Assembly: GCA_965201115.1 (NCBI GenBank)
Contig: OZ241745.1
Span: 2,294,001 to 2,358,000, forward strand
Length of the DNA stretch: 64,000 bases
Reading direction: 5' to 3'
DNA from: JANQOH01 sp965201115
GTDB lineage: Bacteria; Pseudomonadota; Alphaproteobacteria; UBA7887
Below are positions 49,600 through 58,612 of this stretch, in pieces. A model generated the notes under the pieces. It was not told where the DNA came from, did no database searches, and saw only the letters and a list, made by a program, of their open reading frames with translations. Each line of letters opens with the position of its first letter. The first letter of the stretch is position 1. The translations under genes were made by a program, and so were the position numbers.

Positions 49600-52500
49600 T
49601 CAGAAGCGCACGGTGAGTGCGGCGCTGCCGCTGAAGTCGCGGTTGCCGTGGCGGGCGGCGGCGTAGGCGGCGTTGGCGCGGAGGGCTATGCGGCCGTCGG
49701 CCCATTCGTGGGCGGCGCCGAGGCCGAGGCGCGCCCATGTCGCTTCCGCTTCGGTCTCGAAGGGGCGGTCTGCCGCTGTTGTTTCCATCGCGCCGGACAG
49801 TTCGCGCTCCAGGTCCAGCGTTGCGAACATGGCGCCGGCGCCGCCGGGGAGGGCGTCGGACTCGGCGCGCACGCCGGCGCGGGCCGTTATGCGCCGGCCC
49901 GCGTCAAGCGATACGCGCTCGTTCACGGAGTCCGTGAACGACGACATCTCCACCATCGACCAATCGGCGCCCGCGCGCGGGGTCAGCGTCACGCGGCCCA
50001 AGTCGAGGCGCCGCCCGATCTCCACGCCGGCGGCGTAGCCGCGGCCCGAAAGATCCCGCGCAAGGGCGCCCTCGAGCGCCACGTCCGAATCGAGGTCGGT
50101 CTCGTAAAGCGTCGCCGACGCCTGACCGCTCACATAGACGTTCTCCGCCGGCAGCCACGCGCCCGACAGGCGGGCGCCCGTGCCGGTTATCTCGACACGG
50201 CCGCCGCCCGCCTCCGCATCCATCTCCGCGTCTGTCTCCACATCGGCGCGCCCGCGCACATGATGAACGGAGACCGCGAACACGCCGCGTTCGCCCGCCG
50301 CGCCCTCGAACCCCGCCTCGAACCCGAAGCGGCGGTAGTCGTGATGCGCCTGCGCGGTCGAGGAGGCCGGATGGCGGTCGCCGCCGCCAGCGTCGAGGTG
50401 CGCGAACGCGCCGCGCGGCGCGCCCGCGGCGGCGAAGCGGTCGCCGTGGGCGGGCAGCGCGTTCAGCGCCAGCAGCACCGAAGGCAGTGCCTCGTACACG
50501 CGGTGCCGCGCCGCCGGCCCGACCTCGATACGGCCATCGGCGGTTATCCGAACCTGCGAATCGACACGGCCCTCGCGCTTGAGGGTAATCGTGGCGCCTG
50601 CGGCGTCGATGCGACCGCCGCCGACGCGCAGCGCCGCCTCCTCGTCGGTTTCGCCCGCGGCCGCACGTATCGTTACCGTCTCGGCGCCGATGACGGGGTC
50701 CTCGATGCGCCCGTTCTCGCCCACCGTCACCGCGCCGCGGGGCACATCGACGCTCTGCGCCGCGCCATCGACCGTGATCTTGCTGTCGGCGCCCGCCAGC
50801 GTGACCTTGCCGTCGATTTCGCCGCCGGCGCCGACCTTCACGGTCGAAGCCGCGCCGGCGTCGCGCGCCTCGACGGCGCCCTGCACCGCGCCATCGACTG
50901 TCATGTCCAGGGCGCCGGTTTCGGCGACGACCGCCACGCGGCGGCCTTGCGCGTCCTCCGCGCCCACGAGCATGCCGTCCGCGGGGACCGTCACCTCGTT
51001 GCCCGCGGGCACATCCAGCGTTCCCTCCGCGCGCCCGGCCACGAGTATGGACTCCACGCCCTCGACATTTCCCTTGAAGACGCCGCCGGGCTGCACCGTC
51101 AGCCGATGCATGCCTCCGCCGCCGCCGATGACGTCGCCCGTCAGCTCGTTCGCAACCGTAACCGCGAGGTTTCCGGGGCCGGTGTCGGAGACGCTGCCCA
51201 TGACGACGCCGTTCACCGTCACCGTCAGGTCATCGGCCGCGCTGTAAACCGCGCGGCCGTCGAGGCCCGTTATCCGTCCTTCGGAACCGACCTCGACCGC
51301 GCCGCCGCGATCGAACCGGATGCTCCGTGCGGAGCCGTCGACCGTCACCGTGCTGGCGGCCAAGTGGATGAGACCCTCGACCGAGCCGCCGGATTTCACA
51401 TGAACGTCGTGCTCGCCGCCGCCGAGGCCGAATATCCGGCCCTCGACCTTGCCGCTCACATCCACCTTCAAATCGCCATCGCCCGCGCCGCGAATGTCTC
51501 CCGTTACGGTCCCCATCGCCGCCACGTCCACCGTCAGATCGCCCGCCGCGCTGCGGATCGCCTCCCGCACCCCATCGGTCTCGACGCCGGCAATGGTCCC
51601 CGACGCCGCGATGGTTACCGAACCGCCATTGTCGTACAGCACGCGCGCCGCGCGGCCCGCGACCGTCGCCGCGTGCGAACCCGCGCCGACGCCGCGGATG
51701 GCGCCCGCAACCGAACCCCCGGACGCAACCGTAACCCGGTGCATGCCCGCGCCCATGCCGCGGATATCGCCGGCAACCGAGCCCGCAACCGTTACCGTCA
51801 GGTCACCCGCGCCGCGCTCCTCGACGGCGCCCGCAACCGAACCGCCGGACGCAATCGCGACCCGATGCGCGCCGGCGCCCATGCCGCGGATATCGCCGGA
51901 AACCGCGCCCGCAACCGTTACCGTCAGGTCGCCCGCGCCGCGCTCCTCGATCGAACCCGTCACCGAACCCGCAACCGTCGCGACCAGGTCGCCCGCGTCC
52001 ATATCGACAATGTTACCCGTCACCGAGCCGCCGGAGGCGACCGTAACCTCGTGCCTGCCGGCGCCCTTGCCGAGGATGGCGCCCGTTACCTTGCCGCCCG
52101 CGTTCACGGTCATGCCGCCCGCGCCGCGCTCCTCGATGACGCCCGCGACGGCGCCGCCGGACGCGATCGCCACCGTCAGGTCTCCCGCGTCGGAACGGAT
52201 CGCTTCCCGGACGCCCTCTATCTCGAGACCGGCAATCCGGCCCCGCGCGCCGACCTTCACGGCGCCGCCACGGTCCAGCAACACGCGCCCGGCCGCGCCG
52301 TGCTCCACATCCACCTCGCTCGCCGCCAGGCGCACCGTTCCCGTGACCATGCCGCCGCCGCGCACCGCGACCGTGTGTTCGCCGGCGCCGAGACCCAGTA
52401 TGTCGCCCTCGACCGTGCCGGTTACCGTCGCCGCCAGAGCGCCGCCGCGGCTCTCCACATTTCCGGTCGCCTCGCCGGCGACCGTAACCTCCAGGTCGCC

Positions 52501-55257
52501 CGCGGCGCTGCGGATCGCCTCGCCGCCGATGCCCGAGACGCGCCCGCTCGCGGCGATGGTCAGCGCGCCGCCGTTGTCGAACAGAACGCGCCCGACGGCG
52601 CCGCTTATGGTTGTCCCGCGCTTCGGGTTATGCACCGTGCCTGCAACCGTCGCCTTCTCCGCGATTTCGATGGTGTGCGTCCCGCCGCCGCGGCCGAATA
52701 TCTCCCCCATAATCGTCCCGGTTTCCGACACCGTGACCGTCAGATCGCCGTCGCCGCGCGCTTCGATATTGCCCGTCACCTCGCCGTGAACGGTGACCGT
52801 CAAATCCCCCGCGTCGCCGCGGATCGCCTCCCGCGCGCCCTCGATTTCGACGCCCGTAATCTCGCCGTTCGCATTGACCGTGACGGCGCCGCCGTTGTCG
52901 TAATAAATGCGTCCGACCTTGCCCGCGACGGTCATCGCGCCTGTCGGCAAACGCACCGTCCCCGTGACGGCGCCCGCGGATTCTATCGCGACCGTGTGCT
53001 CGCCGGCGTCCTCGCCGCGAATATCGCCGGCGACCGTGTTCGACACCGTGACGTCCAGGTTGCCGGCGCCGCGTTCGGCAATGTCGCCCGTTACCTCGCC
53101 GGAAACCGCGACTTTCAGATTGCCGGCGCCGCGGCCCTCGATGTTTCCCGCAACCTCGCCGTCGGCGGCCACCGTGACGGTCAAATCCCCCGCGCCGGCG
53201 CGGATCGCTTCCCGCGTTCCCTCGATTTCGACGCCCGTAATCCGGCCGCCGCCGGCGACCGTTACCGTTCCGCCGTTGTCGTAGAGTATGCGCCCGATGC
53301 GCACCTCGTCCGCAACCGCGAACGGGCTCCGGGGGTTGTGTATCGTGCCTGTAACCGCGCCGCCGGACATGATATTCGCCGTCAGCGCGCCGGCGTCGAC
53401 GATGCGGATATCGCCTTCGATCCTGCCTCCGCTCTCCACCGTGACGGCGAGATCGGTTTCCGGCGCTTCGTAGTCTTCGCCGGGTTCCGCGGGCGGCGCG
53501 TATCCGGCCTCGATCGCCAAGCCCGAGCCTGCCTTGACGACGCCCGTGCGGCCGACCGTTACGGCGCCGCCGCGCCGCATCCGGATGGCGGCGTCCCGCG
53601 CGCTCGCGCCGATCGTCTCGACGGTTCCGTTCACGATTACGCGGTCCTCCACGCCGGCGCCGGCGGGGGGCCCAGTTATCACGATGGCGTGCATTACGGG
53701 TTCGAGGAGGTTCGCGGTCGTGGTCTCGCCGTCGGCGCCGGGCCGCTCCGCCTCGACGGTCCGCCACCCATAGACATGCGTCGGGTATATGTACCGGTTT
53801 CCGTTGGCGCCGAGCTGTTCTTGCGTAATCGCGCCGTTTTCGTAGTCCTCTTCCGTCAGCGCCTGGGCGCGCACGGTTGCGCCCTCGGCCACCCGGACGG
53901 TAAACGCGGCGCCGGCGGTTCGCGGCAGGGCGTAGATGGCGGTACCGCCGCGGGTCTCCACCGATCCGCCCGTGACGTCGACGATGTGCCCTTCGATCGT
54001 GTCGGTCGTTTCGGGATCGTCGGTCAGATCGTTCGCCGCGTTGAGTACCTGCGCGTCGATGGCGAGGCCCTGCACGGTCGCTATCGTGCCCGACGACACG
54101 ACGCGGACGCGGCCCAAGCCGGAGTTCCGGGCGTTGATGCCCGAGCCCTGCCGGGTGCTCCAGGTCGGGCTGCGCCGGACCGCGGCCCGGATCGTGCCGC
54201 CGGCGTTGACGATGACGTCGCCCGACTGATAGGTGTCGCCGTCGGCGTCGGGGGCCGAGTCCCTGGCGAAATTGCTGCCGGGAAGAAGCCACGCCCAGAT
54301 GGCCCTGCCGCCCTCGGCGGAGACGTCGAGCAGCGATCCCGGTCTGAGGTCGATGACGATATCGCCGTCCTCGCCATTCTGCTCGACATACATGCCGTTG
54401 CCGCCCGCCGACCCCTCGACGTTCCGGACGATGCTGTTAGCTCCCATTACGATATTGACGTCGAAATTCTTTCTTCCCTCGGAGATGGGGACGTAATCGG
54501 TCAGATGGACCCATATCGCGGAGCCGTTGCCGGCCCAATGGCCGATGCTCCCGCCGAACCGGGGGTTGAGATCGACGTTGCCGTTAAGCGTGAGCGCTAT
54601 GGGCGCCCACCCGCTGCCGCTCATATGGATGCCGCTGTGGGAGTTCGTGGCCTCCCTCGCGGACGAGTAGTACAGCTCGGTACCGTCGGATGGGCGATTC
54701 GGGTCGTCCGCCGGCCAATACGACGGCGTCCGGCTGAACTCGATCGTGGCGCCCTCCTCGACGATCAAGGTCGGGCCGCCGTGCGTCTTCAACTTGAGAG
54801 CGCCGTCGACCCAGAAGCCGCGCATGTCGGCGAGGCCGGTCGCCGCGATCCTGACGCCCGTCTTGACGGTGATTTCCACATTGTTCTCACGGGTGTTTTC
54901 GCCCACTATCTGATCGGCGGGATCCGTGTAGTAGGTTCCCCGGCGATGGTCCCAGTACCTCACGCCGTTCCGCGTGCGCCCGCCTCCGTACTGGTCCCAG
55001 TGGACGGCTCCCCAGTCGGCCTCGCCCGCCGGCTTGTTCGCCCTCGCGGCGCAGACCGCGGCGGTTGTGTACTGCTGGTTATGCGGGCTTCGCAGGCCAT
55101 AGCCCGCGCGCACGTCCGGGGCTGTCATGGCGCATATTACGGGGGCCTGAAACGGCGCCAGCTGCGCCTGCGCCGGGGCGGCGAACATCGCCAGGCCGAC
55201 CGCGCAGAAGACGGCGGCGGCGCGCATCGCGGTTCCGGGGAAGCTCCGTGCGATCAT
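49600..55257 (-). CDS. Giant autotransporter adhesin-like protein (type V secretion), paralog 2
   Basis: From ATG 55257 (GAGGACAACC upstream) the protein has 1885 residues; ATG 55269 is an alternative. The signal peptide is …AVGLAMFAAPAQAQ. The passenger contains the same GAGDLTVTVAGSVAGDIRG-type repeats as paralog 1, and the C-terminal barrel is almost identical to it, ending AALTVRF. The first ~500 residues differ from paralog 1. The nucleotide similarity of the last ~1 kb suggests recent duplication or gene conversion. A 17-base C tract lies upstream in a conserved short ORF, so expression is probably switched by slippage. Confidence 0.88.
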   Translation of the reverse strand: MIARSFPGTAMRAAAVFCAVGLAMFAAPAQAQLAPFQAPVICAMTAPDVRAGYGLRSPHNQQYTTAAVCAARANKPAGEADWGAVHWDQYGGGRTRNGVRYWDHRRGTYYTDPADQIVGENTRENNVEITVKTGVRIAATGLADMRGFWVDGALKLKTHGGPTLIVEEGATIEFSRTPSYWPADDPNRPSDGTELYYSSAREATNSHSGIHMSGSGWAPIALTLNGNVDLNPRFGGSIGHWAGNGSAIWVHLTDYVPISEGRKNFDVNIVMGANSIVRNVEGSAGGNGMYVEQNGEDGDIVIDLRPGSLLDVSAEGGRAIWAWLLPGSNFARDSAPDADGDTYQSGDVIVNAGGTIRAAVRRSPTWSTRQGSGINARNSGLGRVRVVSSGTIATVQGLAIDAQVLNAANDLTDDPETTDTIEGHIVDVTGGSVETRGGTAIYALPRTAGAAFTVRVAEGATVRAQALTEEDYENGAITQEQLGANGNRYIYPTHVYGWRTVEAERPGADGETTTANLLEPVMHAIVITGPPAGAGVEDRVIVNGTVETIGASARDAAIRMRRGGAVTVGRTGVVKAGSGLAIEAGYAPPAEPGEDYEAPETDLAVTVESGGRIEGDIRIVDAGALTANIMSGGAVTGTIHNPRSPFAVADEVRIGRILYDNGGTVTVAGGGRITGVEIEGTREAIRAGAGDLTVTVAADGEVAGNIEGRGAGNLKVAVSGEVTGDIAERGAGNLDVTVSNTVAGDIRGEDAGEHTVAIESAGAVTGTVRLPTGAMTVAGKVGRIYYDNGGAVTVNANGEITGVEIEGAREAIRGDAGDLTVTVHGEVTGNIEARGDGDLTVTVSETGTIMGEIFGRGGGTHTIEIAEKATVAGTVHNPKRGTTISGAVGRVLFDNGGALTIAASGRVSGIGGEAIRSAAGDLEVTVAGEATGNVESRGGALAATVTGTVEGDILGLGAGEHTVAVRGGGMVTGTVRLAASEVDVEHGAAGRVLLDRGGAVKVGARGRIAGLEIEGVREAIRSDAGDLTVAIASGGAVAGVIEERGAGGMTVNAGGKVTGAILGKGAGRHEVTVASGGSVTGNIVDMDAGDLVATVAGSVTGSIEERGAGDLTVTVAGAVSGDIRGMGAGAHRVAIASGGSVAGAVEERGAGDLTVTVAGSVAGDIRGMGAGMHRVTVASGGSVAGAIRGVGAGSHAATVAGRAARVLYDNGGSVTIAASGTIAGVETDGVREAIRSAAGDLTVDVAAMGTVTGDIRGAGDGDLKVDVSGKVEGRIFGLGGGEHDVHVKSGGSVEGLIHLAASTVTVDGSARSIRFDRGGAVEVGSEGRITGLDGRAVYSAADDLTVTVNGVVMGSVSDTGPGNLAVTVANELTGDVIGGGGGMHRLTVQPGGVFKGNVEGVESILVAGRAEGTLDVPAGNEVTVPADGMLVGAEDAQGRRVAVVAETGALDMTVDGAVQGAVEARDAGAASTVKVGAGGEIDGKVTLAGADSKITVDGAAQSVDVPRGAVTVGENGRIEDPVIGAETVTIRAAAGETDEEAALRVGGGRIDAAGATITLKREGRVDSQVRITADGRIEVGPAARHRVYEALPSVLLALNALPAHGDRFAAAGAPRGAFAHLDAGGGDRHPASSTAQAHHDYRRFGFEAGFEGAAGERGVFAVSVHHVRGRADVETDAEMDAEAGGGRVEITGTGARLSGAWLPAENVYVSGQASATLYETDLDSDVALEGALARDLSGRGYAAGVEIGRRLDLGRVTLTPRAGADWSMVEMSSFTDSVNERVSLDAGRRITARAGVRAESDALPGGAGAMFATLDLERELSGAMETTAADRPFETEAEATWARLGLGAAHEWADGRIALRANAAYAAARHGNRDFSGSAALTVRF

Positions 55258-55378
55258 GGTTGTCCTCATGGGGTCGGGGCGCGCCGGCCTGCCGCGGGGG
55301 GGGGGGGGGGGGTACGTTAATTTGCCCGCCGCCGCCGCGGGCAGGCGCAAACCCATTGCGTGGAACGGGTATCGTCAT
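55079..55378 (-). CDS. Upstream ORF containing a poly-C tract, autotransporter 2
   Basis: The frame begins MTIPVPRNGFAPARGGGG, then QINV and six prolines, parallel to the leader ORF of autotransporter 1. Its ATG (55378) has CAGGAGGGCCCCGTC upstream. At the present tract length it continues out of frame past the autotransporter start and stops at 55079. Removing one or adding two C residues would place it in frame with the autotransporter, whose frame is open through the tract. Confidence 0.5.
   Translation of the reverse strand: MTIPVPRNGFAPARGGGGQINVPPPPPPRQAGAPRPHEDNHDRTELPRNRDARRRRLLRGRPGDVRRPGAGAAGAVSGPRNMRHDSPGRARGLWPAKPA
55296..55312. repeat. 17-base homopolymer (G on plus, C on coding strand)
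   Basis: An uninterrupted run of 17 G sits within the short upstream ORF of autotransporter 2, flanked by TACGTTAATTTGC as the first tract is by TACGTTTATTTGC. Its position relative to the start codon is similar in both loci. Confidence 0.9.
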
Positions 55379-55479
55379 GACGGGGCCCTCCTGGGCGGGA
55401 ACGGACAACGCGCGGATGCCGCGAGCGGCGGGATGGTACGCCATGCCGCGCGCGGGGGGCAACCGTTTTGTGCGGGGGG

Positions 55480-56160
55480 ACTCGCGGCGGCTTCCTGGGC
55501 GCGCGGGCGGGGCGGCGGGGATCCGCGGGGCTCTGCGGGGCTCGCGCGGCCTGGCGCTCGCGTTTTCCTGCCGACGCCGCGGTGGGCGGGGACGTGCGGG
55601 CAGGATGCCCGCGGTCCCGGGCCCCGCCTTCGGCGGGGTTGCGCGGTGGCGGGAAACGGCGCGCCCTCCCCGCCGACGCCGCGGCGGGTGGGAACGTGCG
55701 GGCGGGGACGCCCGCGCACCCAGGAAGTTCGCGCCTTCGGCGCGGGTGGGGCGGCGGGGATCCGCGGGGCTCTGCGGGGCTCGCGCGGTTGCGGGGCTCT
55801 GCGGCCTGGCGCTCGCGGCTTCCTGCCGACGCTGCGGTGGGCGGGAATGTGCGGGCAGGATGCCCGCGGTCCCGGGCCCCGCCTTCGGCGGGGTTGCGCG
55901 GTGGCGGGCAACGGCGCGCCCTCCCCGCCGACGCCGCGGCGGGCGGGAACGTGCGGGCGGGGACGCCCGCGCACCCAGGAAGTTCGCGCCTTCGGCGCGG
56001 GTGGGGCGGCGGGGATCCGCGGGGCTCTGCGGGGCTCGCGCGGTTGCGGAGCTCTCGGCCTGGCGCTCGCGGCTTCCTGCCGACGCTGCGGTGGGCGGGA
56101 ACGTGCGGGCAGGATGCCCGCGGTCCCGGGCCCCGCCTTCGGCGGGGGTGCGAATCGGCG
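55480..56160. repeat. Tandem ~250-bp array of hairpin repeats
   Basis: About two and a half copies of a 245-262 bp block follow each other. Each contains TTCCTGCCGACG (55567, 55832, 56076), the hairpin with CCCCGCCTTCGGCGGGG (55594-55642, 55850-55898, 56101-56150), and a CGCCCGCGCACCCAGG unit. Each also has a GGGGATCCGCGGGGCTCTGC segment. Block identity is high, indicating recent amplification. No gene is supported. Confidence 0.8.
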
Positions 56161-56167
56161 GGCGGTC

Positions 56168-57445
56168 TCATTTTATGTAGAGGCGCACCTCGGGGGCGGC
56201 GGCTTCGGGGGCGGTGGCGAAGGCCAGATCGATCCGTTCGGCCGGCATGTTCATGGCAAGCAGCGAGGCGAGGACGCGCTCGGCGTTGCGGCCCGCGGCC
56301 TCCGCCGCGCCGCCGGGCGGGGACGCCGCCAATATCTCGAAGCGCGCGCCCGGACGCCGCGCCAGCGCCGCGCTCACCGCCTCGTAAAGCGCGTCTTCGT
56401 AATCCGGCGCCCCGTTGTCGAAACGGATGGTGAGCAGCGCGGGCGCGCGCCCGGACGCGGCCGGGGGCGGCGGCGGCGCGGGAACCGGCGGCGCGACCGC
56501 GGCGAGAGCCGGCGGCGGCGCCGCGGCGTCCGGTTCGGGCGCCGCATCGGTCATGCGCGCGGTCGCGCCGTCGCGGAAACCCGCTTGCGCGCCGTCCACA
56601 TAGGCGGCGTAGCGGCCGAGAATCTCGCTCACATCCGCCAGCAGGCGGTCGTTCTCGCCGACCACGCGGGTTACGCCGCTTTCCACGCCCGAGATCTCGC
56701 CGCCATCGACGCCGAGCGCGTCGCGCACCGACCGCGCCGCGCGGGTCGACTCGGACAAATAGGCCGCCATGCCGCGATTTTCGGCCACGCGCGCGCTCAA
56801 CTCGCGCAGGCGCGTCGAATAGGCGGAGGCGACCGCGCGCAGCGCGCTTTGCGCCGATCTCCACTGGCTGATGAGCAGCGGGTCGTCGGGCGGCGCGCCC
56901 TCGCCCCAGCGCTGGTCGACCGCTTCCGCCGCCGCGGCGTACAGCGTGGCCGACTCGGCCACGCCGTCGGCCAGCGCTCGCAGTTCCGCGCGCTGGCTGT
57001 CGATCAGCCCCGACAACCCCGCCAGTTCGTTGGAGAGCGCGGCCGCGTGCAGGCGCATGAACGCCGCGGGCGCGCCGGCGGCCACGCTCCTCTCCCCGAG
57101 CGCGGGCGGCGCGTCCGGCGCCGGCCCCGGCGCCGATGGCGGCTGGAGCGGCGGCGCTTCCGCCGCGGGCGGGGGGGGCGGGGGCGGCGCGAGCGGCGGG
57201 GCTTCCGCTACAAGCGCCGGCGGCGGCGCGAGGGCGGGCGGCGGGAGCGGCTCCGGCTCGGGCCGCGCCTCGGGCTCCGGCGGCGGCAAGGGCGCCGCGA
57301 CCGGCGCCGCCGCGACCGGCGGAAGCGCATCCGGCGGCGCGAGCAGATCGGTCGCGTCGGGCGTCAGCCCGAAGCCGTCGAACGAACAGGCGCCGAGTAT
57401 GCCGGCCGCCAGGCCCAGCGCGGCCCGCCGCAGAACCTTCGTCAT
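56168..57445 (-). CDS. Proline-rich lipoprotein with OmpA-like C-terminal domain
   Basis: The ATG at 57445 (GAGGGG upstream) begins a lipoprotein signal with lipobox LGAC. Then comes a ~90-residue Pro/Ala/Glu linker (runs such as PLAPPPPPPPAAEAPP), a helical region (~130-300), a second proline linker, and an OmpA-like C-terminus (ALLTIRFDNGAPDYEDAL, then AGRNAERVLASLLAMNMPAERI). The OmpA fold binds peptidoglycan, so the protein likely anchors outer membrane to cell wall. The canonical peptidoglycan-binding residues are only partly kept. Polyproline runs would need EF-P. The frame's upstream part is repeat and antisense sequence. Confidence 0.72.
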   Translation of the reverse strand: MTKVLRRAALGLAAGILGACSFDGFGLTPDATDLLAPPDALPPVAAAPVAAPLPPPEPEARPEPEPLPPPALAPPPALVAEAPPLAPPPPPPPAAEAPPLQPPSAPGPAPDAPPALGERSVAAGAPAAFMRLHAAALSNELAGLSGLIDSQRAELRALADGVAESATLYAAAAEAVDQRWGEGAPPDDPLLISQWRSAQSALRAVASAYSTRLRELSARVAENRGMAAYLSESTRAARSVRDALGVDGGEISGVESGVTRVVGENDRLLADVSEILGRYAAYVDGAQAGFRDGATARMTDAAPEPDAAAPPPALAAVAPPVPAPPPPPAASGRAPALLTIRFDNGAPDYEDALYEAVSAALARRPGARFEILAASPPGGAAEAAGRNAERVLASLLAMNMPAERIDLAFATAPEAAAPEVRLYIK

Positions 57446-57559
57446 GAACGCACCCCTCGGCCCGCCGCGCCGCGCGCGGGCAAAACCCCCACCGCCGGTC
57501 CGCCGGTCACGGGACCGAGTATATACCGGCGCGCGGGGATCCGCAACGCGCCTTCCGGG

Positions 57560-57921
57560 CGCGCAGGCGCGGCGCGGAAACGTGCGGGCGGGGACGGGGC
57601 GGGCGCCCAGGAAGCGCGCCGCGCACTCCCCGCAAACGCCGCGCTGCTTGCCGACGTGCGGGCAGGATGCCCGCGGTCCCGGGCCCCGCCTTCGGCGGGG
57701 CAAGCATTTCGGTACAGACACCGAGGGCGCGCCGCCATGCGCTTCCTCGCTAACGCCGCGCCGCACGGGAACGTGCGGGCGAGACGCCCGGGCGCCCAGG
57801 AAGCGCGCCGCGCACTCCCCGCAAACGCCGCGCTGCTTGCCGACGTGCGGACAGGATGCCCGCGGTCCCGGGCCCCGCCTTCGGCGGGGCAAGCATTTCG
57901 GTACAGACACCGAGGGCGCGG
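57560..57921. repeat. Two tandem ~186-bp hairpin-repeat copies ending in element right ends
   Basis: Bases 57602-57730 and 57788-57915 are nearly identical and each ends TTTCGGTACAGACACCGAGG, the right terminus of the MITE-like element. Neither has a left terminus. The second copy abuts the stop of the S24-type gene. Confidence 0.75.
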
Positions 57922-58599
57922 TCAAGAGAACGTCAGCGCCATCCACCGCACTTCGCCCACCGTTTCGGCGTCGTCGGGCCAGGGAACGGCGGGGTATTCG
58001 GGCGCCGGGTTGTCGCTTACCAGCCGCCAGCGCCGGTCCGCGCCCTGCCCCGCGCGCTTGATCACCAGCCCGTCGCCGGTGCGCAGCACATACAGCTTGC
58101 CCGCGCGGCGGCGGCGCGCGGCGCGGTTGACCAGCACGCGCGACCCGTCGGGCAGCGTGGGCTCCATCGACGCGCCGCGCACGCGCATGACCATGCACTG
58201 CGTGGGGTCGAGGCCGTTGGCGTCGAGCCAGTCGCGGCGGAACGACAGCGCGCTGACGGCGCGTTCATCGTCGGCCTCGGCGCCGCCGCCCGCCGCGGCG
58301 GCCACTTCGACCACCTCCACCTGCCGCGTCGCGGCGGGCGCCGCGTTCCCGCCGCCGCGGGAGTCAGGGGCCGGCGCGGGCGCGCCCGCGCGCGGCGCGA
58401 TGCGCAGTTCCAGCCCCAGCGCGCCGCAGATTTCCGCCGCCCGATCGACCGAGGGGGCCTGTTTGCGTTTGGGGTCGAGCAGGCCGCGCAGCGTCCACGG
58501 TCGCAGGCCGCGCGCGCGTTCGAACCGCCGCGCGCCCATCGCGGCGCCGTCCAGCGCCTCGCGCACCGCGTCGCGGATTCGCTCGCTGGGGGGGCGCAC
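57922..58599 (-). CDS. S24-peptidase (LexA/CI-like) transcription regulator
   Basis: The C-terminal S24 domain is clear: the catalytic Ser144 in RGASMEPTLPDGSRVLV and Lys181 in DGLVIKRAG. The N-terminal ~70 residues (MGARRFERARGLRPWTLRGL) fit a divergent helix-turn-helix of XRE type, and an Ala/Gly-rich linker separates the domains. It may self-cleave on RecA-ssDNA signals like prophage repressors, or act without cleavage; no obvious Ala-Gly cleavage site can be assigned. It follows tldD by 13 bases on the same strand, so they probably share a transcript. It is not canonical LexA. Confidence 0.82.
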   Translation of the reverse strand: MRPPSERIRDAVREALDGAAMGARRFERARGLRPWTLRGLLDPKRKQAPSVDRAAEICGALGLELRIAPRAGAPAPAPDSRGGGNAAPAATRQVEVVEVAAAAGGGAEADDERAVSALSFRRDWLDANGLDPTQCMVMRVRGASMEPTLPDGSRVLVNRAARRRRAGKLYVLRTGDGLVIKRAGQGADRRWRLVSDNPAPEYPAVPWPDDAETVGEVRWMALTFS

Positions 58600-58612
58600 G
58601 GCGCGCCGCGGC

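Noticed and set aside
49288..55320. Open plus-strand frame of 2010 codons antisense to autotransporter 2
   Set aside because: Same explanation: the translation is low-complexity and mirrors the repeats of the real minus-strand gene.
57922..58599. Canonical LexA
   Set aside because: The N-terminal winged helix and the Ala-Gly cleavage site of LexA cannot be assigned; it is kept as an S24-family regulator only.
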